Assembly: GCA_003118195.1 (NCBI GenBank) | Contig: BEXV01001378.1 | Location: forward strand, 6,210 to 21,135 | Origin: Hemicentrotus pulcherrimus | Taxonomy: Eukaryota > Echinodermata > Echinoidea > Camarodonta > Strongylocentrotidae | Direction: 5' to 3' | Length of the DNA: 14,926 nucleotides | Shown: piece after piece, positions 8,567 to 14,926 of the stretch | How positions within the stretch are numbered: position 1 is the stretch's first letter | Layout of the letters: every line of letters starts with the position of its first letter | The notes under the pieces: model-generated | Databases searched by the model: none | Told to the model about the DNA's origin: nothing | What the model saw: only the letters and a program-made list of their open reading frames with translations | Translations under genes and position numbers: made by a program

Positions 8567-8617
8567 GCGCTGCAATGACGCACAAAACAGCATAGAATTT
8601 AATTTTTCATCCACCAA
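8567..8617. repeat. 51-bp direct repeat, copy 1
   Basis: It starts gcgctgcaatgacgcac and ends ttttcatccaccaa. It matches 9582-9632 at 46 of 51 positions by eye. The copies are 1,015 bp apart in the same orientation and bracket the heptamer array. Looser similarity rich in ctaga, taggc and ggctaata words continues after both copies, so the duplicated unit may be longer. Confidence 0.9.
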
Positions 8618-8885
8618 TCTAGATCTAGCCTAGGGGCTAGGCCTAGAGTCTACTCTAAGTAGTACTAGATAGTAGTAGAGTAGAAACTGGACTTTATCTC
8701 TGGCTAATATATGAACACTAACTGACCAAGTGACTAAACAATAGCCTGATCCCAATCCCAATCAGGCCGAGTAAGACTCTAATTCTAAACCTAAATCTAT
8801 ACCGTTATGGGATCTTCAACTTTACTTAGTACAAGAATCTTCGGAACAATTGCACAATACCCTACCACGGTTCTACAGAATTAGA
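8618..8885. other. Spacer rich in CTAG/AGATCT words
   Basis: No gene seen. Words such as ctagatctag, gcctaggggctaggc and actagatagtagtag form many short self-complementary patches near 8618-8690. Confidence 0.4.
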
Positions 8886-9220
8886 ACAGTCTGACAAATA
8901 CTACTGAATGTAAGAGTCCAACGACCATCGACCAACAGTCTGACAAATATTAGAAAAAGAGGCCAACGACCATCGACCAATACTATTGAATGGAAGAGTC
9001 CATCGACCATCGACCAACAGTCTGACAAATATCAGAAAAAGAGACCAACGACCATCGACCAAATAGTGAGGCATAGGTCTAGATCTATTTGTTTAAAAGA
9101 GCCACCGACTATCGACCAAGGACTCTTAAATATTAATGAAGAAGCCAACGACCAACGACCAACAACCAAAGACTCACTATCCTAAAAAAGTAGCCAACAA
9201 CCAACGACCATCGACCACCC
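8886..9220. repeat. Array of CGACCA(A/T) heptamers in larger repeats
   Basis: Seven clusters carry two or more head-to-tail heptamers of the type CGACCAT/CGACCAA, at about 8920-8934, 8964-8979, 9001-9016, 9047-9062, 9102-9119, 9147-9168 and 9198-9216. They sit in a higher-order repeat that begins acagtctgacaaat at 8886, 8935 and 9017; the complete unit 8935-9016 is 82 bp. The last clusters are degenerate (aacaacca, accgactatcgacca). Arrays of short repeated motifs near element ends are the binding sites of accessory proteins in CACTA transposons. The site lies 1.3-1.7 kb upstream of the transposase start. The link to the transposase is inference. Confidence 0.85.
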
Positions 9221-9581
9221 ACCAATACTAGTCTAGCTAGTCTCAGCACAAAACTAATATTTTCTTTTGTATTTTTAGCACGAGACATTCCTTGTTGATT
9301 AAAAGGGTCTTTAAAAGCAGACTAGCAGTGTAAGAGAGGTCACAAGGTACAAACAAATACGTGTGTGGGACTATGAACGGGCTGGACATTTTGTGTTACT
9401 AAAATGTGCTTAGAATTCAAGTAATTCATCTATTACATGTAAATAACTATAACAGACAATAAACAAGACAAAGGTAAGGACAAGAATCAGTGCTTATCAA
9501 TATAACAGACATTTTGCATGAAATATCATCAGGAAAGCCATCTTAATTTGTCACAAATTAGCGACAAACACACCAAATTCA
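9221..9581. other. Spacer between array and second repeat copy
   Basis: AT-rich non-coding sequence. Nothing recognised. Confidence 0.4.
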
Positions 9582-9632
9582 GCGCTGCAATGACGCACAT
9601 AACGGCGTAGAATTCAACTTTTCATCCACCAA
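9582..9632. repeat. 51-bp direct repeat, copy 2
   Basis: Second copy of 8567-8617 with five substitutions and no indels. The sequence just before it (gcgacaaacacaccaaattca) loosely resembles that before copy 1 (gcgaaacaattgcagaa). Confidence 0.9.
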
Positions 9633-9823
9633 ATGAATTCAAACACTTGCATTATACAATCTTCAATACCTGTATCACCGAATATCGCAAATAATAAAAT
9701 CACAATCTAGAATCTATATCTACGGCTAATAATCTATAGATCTAGACCTCTAGAGTCTATGGTAGGGTATTCTGAAATTAAGCCAAATCTTCAGTATTGA
9801 AGGAGGCAGATTATCTTGAAGGA
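9633..9823. other. Short AT-rich spacer
   Basis: No gene. Contains ctaga/tctag-rich sequence resembling that after repeat copy 1. Confidence 0.4.
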
Positions 9824-9914
9824 AAAGAAGAAGAAGAAGAAGAAGAAGAAGAAGAAGAAGAAGAAGGAGAAGAAGAAGAAGAAGAAGAAGAAGAAGAAGA
9901 AGAAGAAGAAAAAG
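9824..9914. repeat. (AAG)n purine microsatellite
   Basis: About 90 bases of almost pure (AAG)n with one gga interruption near 9867. Frames through it encode only poly-Glu, poly-Ser or poly-Leu runs and are not genes. Homopurine strand; such tracts can form triplex DNA. Confidence 0.95.
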
Positions 9915-10363
9915 AATTAAAACATACAATAAATATATTCTCGAGCTCAAGAATAAGTGTGCACTGTGCAGTTGGATTTGCTGGAGCAAAGCTGCAGCTA
10001 CGGATATACGGCAGCACACAGCTCAGGCGCAGGCAAACCTGCACGGGGACTATTCAGTATTTTACTGTACTGTGTGCACGCATGCACGCACGTGCGTGAC
10101 ACATGGACACTCAAGCTCTACACAAGCAAATCAAACTATTTTTTAGTATTTTGTCAACAAATACGACAAGTAAAATACAAAAGATAACCGTACCTTCAAG
10201 CTACAAATCCAGTGGTTGATGTTAGCATTAAAATTTATGGTAAAACTTGGTTAAAAATTATCAAATTCTGACTAAAAATGCAGGCTGATTCGTCGTTCGT
10301 GGCTGAAAGAATTACGTTGGCAGCATAATGCATTACAAAATTTGTTGACAACATGTCACGCAC
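9915..10363. other. Spacer with a Z-DNA-prone tract
   Basis: No gene recognised. Several short open frames (to 10187) are by-products of the microsatellite and its flank. The 28-bp alternating tract at 10071-10098 is listed separately. Confidence 0.4.
10071..10098. repeat. 28-bp alternating pyrimidine-purine tract
   Basis: The run tgtgtgcacgcatgcacgca plus cgtgcgtg alternates pyrimidine and purine at every position. It contains cacgtg and tgcacg words. Strict (TG/CG)n-type alternation favours the Z form of DNA under negative supercoiling. Confidence 0.85.
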
Positions 10364-10450
10364 GAGGCGGCGGCGCGCGGCGCGCCATGCATGCTGTAGC
10401 TACTATTGGTAGTCCGTACGTCCGGGCGCCCCCCCCCCCCGATCGCGGCG
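10364..10450. promoter_or_regulatory. CpG-dense block with 15-bp palindrome; possible promoter
   Basis: GC-rich, CpG-dense sequence (gaggcggcggcgcgcgg and following) lies in an otherwise AT-rich region. It includes the palindrome ggcgcgcggcgcgcc (10372-10386), an inverted CCAAT-like attgg near 10406-10410 and a poly-C run (about 10428-10440). It could be an unmethylated promoter or the GC-rich edge of a transposon. No exon starting here was identified. Confidence 0.3.
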
Positions 10451-10528
10451 AAATGTGCACCCATGTCAAGTGAAGTGCATAGATCTAAATTTATTTTTTT
10501 TGAAAAATATCACTTATAAAATGGGTCC

Positions 10529-10559
10529 CCTCCCCTAAGAAATCCTGGATCCGCGCCTG
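10529..10559. mobile_element. Orphan hAT-like right end
   Basis: Read on the minus strand the sequence starts CAGGCGCGGATCCAGGATTT and runs into a G-rich stretch. This is the usual look of hAT-type ends (CAGGSGCGG...). No inverted partner is visible to the left; the poly-C run near 10428-10440 might be the inner edge of the same truncated copy. Confidence 0.45.
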
Positions 10560-10916
10560 ACTTATTTGCATATGTAATGCAAATATATTAGAATCACATA
10601 TTAATTTTCCCATAAATCATATATTATTAATATATAATCTAAACAATACATTAGTTTTTACTACATATCATTCTTTATAACATTTGGAATAATAATACCA
10701 GAAAACAAAATTGGAAGAGCTGTGTTATTCTTTTGTTATATTTGATTATGTATTTCTTTGTTTTTTAATTCATGTATTTTATTGTTCTTGATTTTATCTT
10801 AATTCTAACTATAATTCTATTTGAACCACAAAATAAACACCGGAATGAAAAACCAGACCAAATAATGTTTTAAATTATCTCTTTCATTTCCATCCAAGTT
10901 TGTACACAAATAACGA
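10560..10916. other. AT-rich spacer, no gene
   Basis: Very AT-rich. Two POU-octamer words (atttgcat at 10564-10571 and atgcaaat at 10577-10584) form a 9-bp inverted repeat with a 5-base spacer. No coding region is convincing. Confidence 0.4.
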
Positions 10917-11301
10917 AAATTAACGATTTCGGTCTGACGAACTAAATGCCAAGTGACTTTGTAATTGTAGGTCCGATTTTCTATTAAAAAAACTAATTTA
11001 AAAAGAGATGGATTCAAAAGAAAAAAGTAAGCGAGAAAAAAATCGCGGAAGTGGCCGGCCCCCGGCCTTATTTAAGGGTATCATAATCGGAGAAGAGGGT
11101 CGCGCTTTTCATAATCGAGAAGAGGGTCGCGGTCGCTTACTCATATAATACGAAATGAGGGGCGCTAAGTAGTACAAGATCAAGGGTCGCTATTTCATAA
11201 TTAATATGAAATGAGGGTCACTATTTATTCATATTGAACCTCAAGGATTAATTTAGGCACTTTGCCTTTTCTATTATATATTGATGACAGTACGTCCTAT
11301 A
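10917..11301 (+). repeat. Repeat unit A (contains LINE RT remnant), interrupted by hAT element
   Basis: This is the first copy of a unit that recurs at 12561-12852. It continues after the inserted element at 12537-12560. Shared words include cggtctgacraactaaatgc, caagtgactttgta, ggccttatttaagggtatca, taatcggagaagagggtcgc and atgaggggcgcta. Its 3' part, 11239-11301 plus 12537-12558, is decayed reverse transcriptase: PQG (11239-11247), then after a stop and a frameshift PFLLYIDDS, and, across the insertion, SYIFADD, which is the catalytic box. The upstream 300 bp is not reverse transcriptase. Compared with unit B it has an extra 30 bp (11251-11280) and lacks about 9 bp near the insertion site. 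Confidence 0.8.
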
Positions 11302-12536
11302 TGGGGCGTACGCAGATGTGAATAGGTCTCAGACCATGATAGTGTGTGTTGTGTCACCAAGTTGACATTGAATGTGAAAGTATCTATAGTCATTTGGAGG
11401 TACATGTGAACAAACCCATAGTTATTGCTATGAGTACTAGTGAGCATGTCAGTGTGTTAAAGATGTAAATATATCAGATGTAAACAGGGCATAGGCCCAC
11501 GTAAACTCCTGCACTGGCAGAGAGAGAGATTAGATAGAGATAACGACCATGTGGTTGGACAGAGAGGAGACCAGTAATCTCCTTCTAGTAAGGTTAGTCT
11601 GATTAATCAGACCCGTAAAGTATTTATATATTCTTTTGTACAGTAGCTATTTACTTCTAATGCAGTGTGTCATGCAGAAAAGGGAACATGATAGGTTCTG
11701 CGCTGTAAAGACTAGGGTTCAGCCATAAAGAGGCTGAGAAGTAGAATAGTCACAGTGAGAGTGATAACTTTGTTTTGGAAGAAGGTGTTCTTTGTTTCAC
11801 CGTGGGAGAGAATTCCTTTTTTCACCCTCTTTTGGAGAGGGCTGTTGTTTAATTATGCTGATTATTAACTTTGTTAGAATTAGGGTAGCCATCTTGTTTG
11901 AATCTGTGGAGCCATCTTGTTTTTCACTTGAGAGACTCAACCCTAATTCGGAGTTTACTTGAATCAAAGCATTTCAGCAGTCTGAACCATGTTTGTTATT
12001 TTCCTAAATTATTCCTTTATATAACCTGTGCTTTAAAATACAAAAGGGAAAAGAGAAAAGTCCTTAAAGTATTCTGATGTTGCTTTACCAATTCAATTAG
12101 GTTATTATGATTGGTGTTGGAATTGACTAGAAAGCTGATTTTAGATTCATATGAAAGACTTCGTTATGAATGTAGTTTTGATTATTATAATGGACCTTAA
12201 AGATGATTAGAGATTAAATGTCTGATAGTTACAAAATGAGTTATTACGATTACTTTTGATATTACCTAGATAATGATTGGATGAGTTAATCTACCATGAG
12301 TAAGGATTATTTGCCTTAATTGAAACTGTCTATGAATACAGTATGTTGTTCATTATTGTTGTTTCTGTGTTTATTATATTGATAATAAATGGCCATTCCA
12401 CGTCTTGACACTATATAGCATCACAACCATCTATTGTTTCTCCTCGTGTTCTTTTATATTTTAGCACCCTACATCTCTGGTGTTAAGGTGACCTTAACCC
12501 CCCCCCCCCCTTGAAAAAATCGTGCGTACGCCCCTG
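11302..12536. mobile_element. 1,235-bp non-autonomous hAT-like element with 8-bp target duplication
   Basis: The same 8 bases, gtcctata, lie directly outside both ends (11294-11301 and 12537-12544). The right end read inward on the minus strand is CAGGGGCGTACGCA; the left end is TGGGGCGTACGCA. They share a 12-bp perfect inverted repeat (11303-11314 with 12523-12534), and the left terminus has T where the canonical CA is expected. CAGGGG ends with an 8-bp duplication are the hAT signature. A poly-C run (about 12498-12510) lies just inside the right end. The interior has no transposase frame. It holds a perfect palindrome, gtctgattaatcagac (11597-11612), a 10-bp inverted pair (11877-11886 and 11940-11949) enclosing two copies of gccatcttgttt, and an aataaa word near 12385. 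It should depend on a transposase encoded elsewhere. Confidence 0.9.
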
Positions 12537-12560
12537 GTCCTATATTTGCTGATGATATCT

Positions 12561-12852
12561 GCAAATTAACGATTTTCGGTCTGACAAACTAAATGCCAAG
12601 TGACTTTGTAGGTCCTATTTTATAAAAAATATCACGAAAGTGGCCAACCCCCGGCCTTATTTAAGGGTATCATAATCGGAGAAGAGGGTCGCGGTCGCTT
12701 ACTCATAATACGAAATGAGGGGCGCTAATACAAGATTAAGGGTCGCTATTTCATAATTAATATGAAATGAGGGTCCATAATTAATTCATATTGAACCTCA
12801 AGGATTATTGATGACAGTACAACACATGTGTCCTATATATTTGCTGATGACA
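12561..12852 (+). repeat. Repeat unit B (uninterrupted second copy)
   Basis: Direct repeat of unit A without the hAT insertion. It is shorter because part of the A-rich stretch after gactttgta, one repeated gaagagggtcgcg segment and a 30-bp block before ttgatgacag are missing. At the site equivalent to the insertion it reads gtcctatatatttgctg, an empty site. It runs directly into further reverse-transcriptase sequence, which unit A does not have. Confidence 0.85.
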
Positions 12853-12991
12853 CGAACATCTGCTGTTCACATCCTAATTTTAACACTTTGTAGATACACT
12901 AAATAAGGAGTTACCAAAATTACCACTCTAGTTTCAATGCAATAAGTTCTCCCTTGATCTAAATAAAACAAATTTCATGTATTTCAATCAC
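12796..12991 (+). pseudogene. Decayed non-LTR retrotransposon reverse-transcriptase fragment
   Basis: The fragment reads PQG (12796-12804), then YIFADDTNICCSHPNFNTL from 12834, a stop, and after a frameshift at about 12902 NKELPKLPL, a stop at the usual W of the WF motif, FQCNKFSLD and LNKTNFMYFNH. This follows the order FADDTN.f.S, L...vN.EL..i..WF..NKLSLN..KTN.m.F of CR1/Jockey-type reverse transcriptases. At least two stops, one frameshift and an internal deletion make it non-functional. The deletion removed the sequence between PQG and the catalytic box that unit A partly keeps. It may belong to the same broad LINE group as the fragment at 7920-8144, but they do not overlap in domain. Confidence 0.85.
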
Positions 12992-13130
12992 GCAAATTCT
13001 CATGTCGACTTTCCTTATAAACAACATTTATAATACATAGATGTCTCTCTCGAAAGAAATAGAACAACAACATATTAGTTTGCATGAGTGTGGGGCATTT
13101 CCAACCAGTGCACATAAAATGTTCAGACAC

Positions 13131-13249
13131 ATGCCATGTCCATCGGGGGTCAAGAGATTGACCCCTGCCACATTCCTTTTCAGACGAGGATATAGGTCCA
13201 CACTTTAGGAATGTGGGGTTAATTGCTTGACCTCCAAAGGACATGGCAT
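13131..13249. repeat. Imperfect foldback hairpin
   Basis: Left arm 13131-13176 (atgccatgtcc ... ccacattcc) pairs with right arm 13208-13249 (ggaatgtgg ... ggacatggcat). The outer 11 and inner 9 bases are perfect; the middle has mismatches and a 4-base gap. The loop is about 31 bases. An 86-codon minus-strand frame runs through it but is explained by the structure. It is probably a small MITE or the core of one. Confidence 0.8.
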
Positions 13250-13370
13250 ATTATTATCACAGGAGTACATCATTAGGTACACCATGGACCCAGTAACTTC
13301 TTGATGGACCTACCCTGAGTATACCGTATACACTAATGTATAAGCATGGACCTATAATAATATACTATGG

Positions 13371-13396
13371 TATGAGCGTGTATTATGAGCGTGTAT
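13371..13396. repeat. 13-bp tandem duplication
   Basis: The word tatgagcgtgtat is repeated exactly at 13371-13383 and 13384-13396. Confidence 0.9.
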
Positions 13397-14220
13397 TCTC
13401 ACTGCAAGGCTATAATCGCAAATATTAGGCTAGTTAATAAAGTGGAGAAGATGCTTACAAAGTATTTTCATTTCATTAGTATTATCAGTATCATGGTTTA
13501 CTGGAGATTTAAAAATGAAATCGTTGTTCAATTGTCAGTTGACAGAAGGGCCCTGCATGAGGCTGTTTCAAACATTGCTCAACCGTGAAACATCAACTAC
13601 TTGGAGTCCTATAAGACACCTCAACTTAATTCAATACCGGAATGGAAATTGAAATTCAACTGGTTTCCATTTACTGCATTATTTCCACACTAAAAATGAG
13701 TGTTACAGAAACACGAACAAGGAAATTATAGAAAGTGATGGAACTGGGAATAAAATCATTTTAATTATGTATCGGTGTTCTTCAAACATCAGTCGTACCT
13801 GTTGTATATAGCTTTGCCAAACAAATTAGAGATTCATCTATTACAACACAATTGTCTCCTGGCACCATGCAGTGGCGTAGGTTAAGAGCACGTGTGGCTT
13901 CCCCGTCCTGTTGAACCGTGAACGGTATAACAACAAGGAAAAGAAAGACATGAAAGAGAGAGAAAACGCAATATAAACAAAATAAATTTTCTCCCTCACA
14001 TTTCAATCTCATGAACCACGAACCACAAACCACCCCACCCCTATACTCGAAGACTTTATAATTATGAGGCCTTTTTTTGTTTTAAATGGGTAGGCTACTG
14101 TCGACTTTTCAAAGTTATACAAAATTGCACCAGCATGTCCTGGGTGAAAGTGAACTAAAGAAGACTTTACTTAAAATTAAAAAAAAAAAAAAAACCGGTA
14201 TCCACTTCTAGTGAAACAAG
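13397..14220. other. AT-rich spacer, no gene recognised
   Basis: Short frames on both strands (13385-13588 plus, 13782-14033 minus) show no known domain. A 16-base poly-A run lies at 14179-14194. The word cagtggcgtagg near 13869 resembles a transposon end but has no partner. Confidence 0.4.
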
Positions 14221-14378
14221 GGGCCCGTTGCATAAAACTTACCATTGACGGTAACTTTGCCATCAATGGTAACTACCATGGAAACCTTCATTTTGATTGG
14301 CTATTGAGCCCTGTTACCATGGTAGTTGCCATTGATGGCAAAGTTACCATCAATGGCAAGTTTTATGCAACAGGACCC
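14221..14378. mobile_element. 158-bp palindromic MITE with nested hairpins
   Basis: Arms of 61 and 62 bases (14221-14281 and 14317-14378) are near-perfect reverse complements, with about six differences and one indel, around a 35-base spacer. The outer sequence is ggg(c/t)cc-gttgcataaaactt. Inside each arm ccattga(t/c)gg and ccatcaatgg pair over a short loop, so each arm can also fold alone. The inner ends share the palindrome taccatggta. The plus-strand open frame across it is a by-product. I did not find a clear target duplication. Palindromic elements with this GTTGCATAAAACTTACCATT-type motif are familiar to me from marine invertebrate DNA. Confidence 0.9.
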
Positions 14379-14926
14379 TGGTCTCGATATTTACGCTTCC
14401 AAATTTTGTTCTTTACGATCAAATGGAAATCGATTACCATGCACGAACTTCACACATGCACATGTGGTTTAAGTCGCGAATCTAAATAGATAGGCATATC
14501 ATGCCAAACAACATAATTCTTTCCGGTCGAGTAATTATACCACATGATTACGTCACGTGTCTGAATATGACATCCATTTAGAAAGTAAACGAATGATGAC
14601 TCAATAATAGATTTAGCCTTTCTATACATTGTCGAATGAAATGGCATCAAAGAATTTAATTTTTTTGTTTTAAAACCAGAGATATGAATAAAATAATGTA
14701 CCATATTTAATATGCAACATAATTATTATGACACTAAATTCTATCTGCATAGTGCAATCGCCAGATGTGCAGAAAACACTTGCTGAGTTGCGCTATAAGA
14801 TTGTGCCTGTTCTTTTTTACCTTAAAGGTAAAGACCAGTATTGGAAATGCCCCAATTTCAAAAAATGAAATGGAAGCTCTCATTACCAATCATGTGAAAG
14901 AATATGTTTTGACTAATACATGATGA
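14379..14926. other. Spacer to window end, no gene recognised
   Basis: AT-rich. The last ~105 bases start ttaaaggtaaagaccagta (14822), which has the look of the outer end of a TTAA- or TA-flanked repeat running past the window. It cannot be confirmed here. Confidence 0.35.

Noticed and set aside
9797..10099. Poly-Glu / poly-Leu / poly-Ser open frames
   Set aside because: They are translations of the (AAG)n microsatellite in different frames.
10563..10585. Inverted pair of POU octamers as an enhancer
   Set aside because: The sequence is too AT-rich, and a single inverted pair of 9 bases is not strong evidence.
11330..12475. Solo LTR inside the hAT-like element
   Set aside because: A TG-like start, an aataaa word and a CA-like end can be picked out, but no 4-6-bp target duplication fits any choice of ends.
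13865..13880. cagtggcgtagg as a transposon terminus
   Set aside because: Only one end is visible and no target duplication or partner could be found.
14211..14489. 92-codon plus-strand open frame
   Set aside because: Most of it is the palindromic MITE read as protein; the repeated TIDGN-like residues come from the inverted arms.

Overview
The window looks like nuclear DNA of a marine invertebrate, most likely an echinoderm of the sea-urchin type. The reasons are AT-rich spacer, frequent TACATGTA words, dense short foldback elements, a (ATT)n-tailed retroposon end and an animal-type splice donor. There is no rRNA, tRNA, CRISPR array or bacterial operon. The species call is inference. The single N, next to a poly-G run, is consistent with draft shotgun assembly.

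Layout. Positions 1-3730 are almost all repeats: an exact 82-bp tandem duplication at the edge of a ~1.37-kb element that ends in a hairpin, a ~790-bp foldback element with ~115-bp terminal inverted repeats, and a SINE/LINE-like tail with (ATT)n. Positions 3889-4126 (minus) hold one likely coding exon with a good splice donor. Positions 5325-7541 (minus) hold the main gene, an apparently intact single-exon 738-residue transposase of the tnp2 (CACTA/EnSpm, CMC superfamily) type. Upstream of it lie a LINE reverse-transcriptase tail fragment (about 7920-8144, plus) and a direct-repeat pair (8567-8617 and 9582-9632) that brackets an array of CGACCA(A/T) heptamers (8886-9220). Positions 9824-10559 carry a purine microsatellite, a 28-bp alternating purine-pyrimidine tract, a CpG-dense block and an orphan hAT-like end. 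Positions 10917-12991 hold a nested structure: a duplicated unit containing decayed LINE reverse transcriptase, whose first copy is interrupted by a 1,235-bp hAT-like element with a perfect 8-bp target duplication. Positions 13131-14378 include a foldback hairpin and a well-preserved palindromic MITE.

How the parts may work together. The transposase, the exon downstream on the same strand and the heptamer array upstream could belong to one large CACTA-like element with a second gene and subterminal binding repeats. This is a hypothesis: I could not find matching element ends. The rest is independent transposon debris in layers. I see no gene cluster that is clearly a new system; the transposase/exon/array combination is the best candidate.
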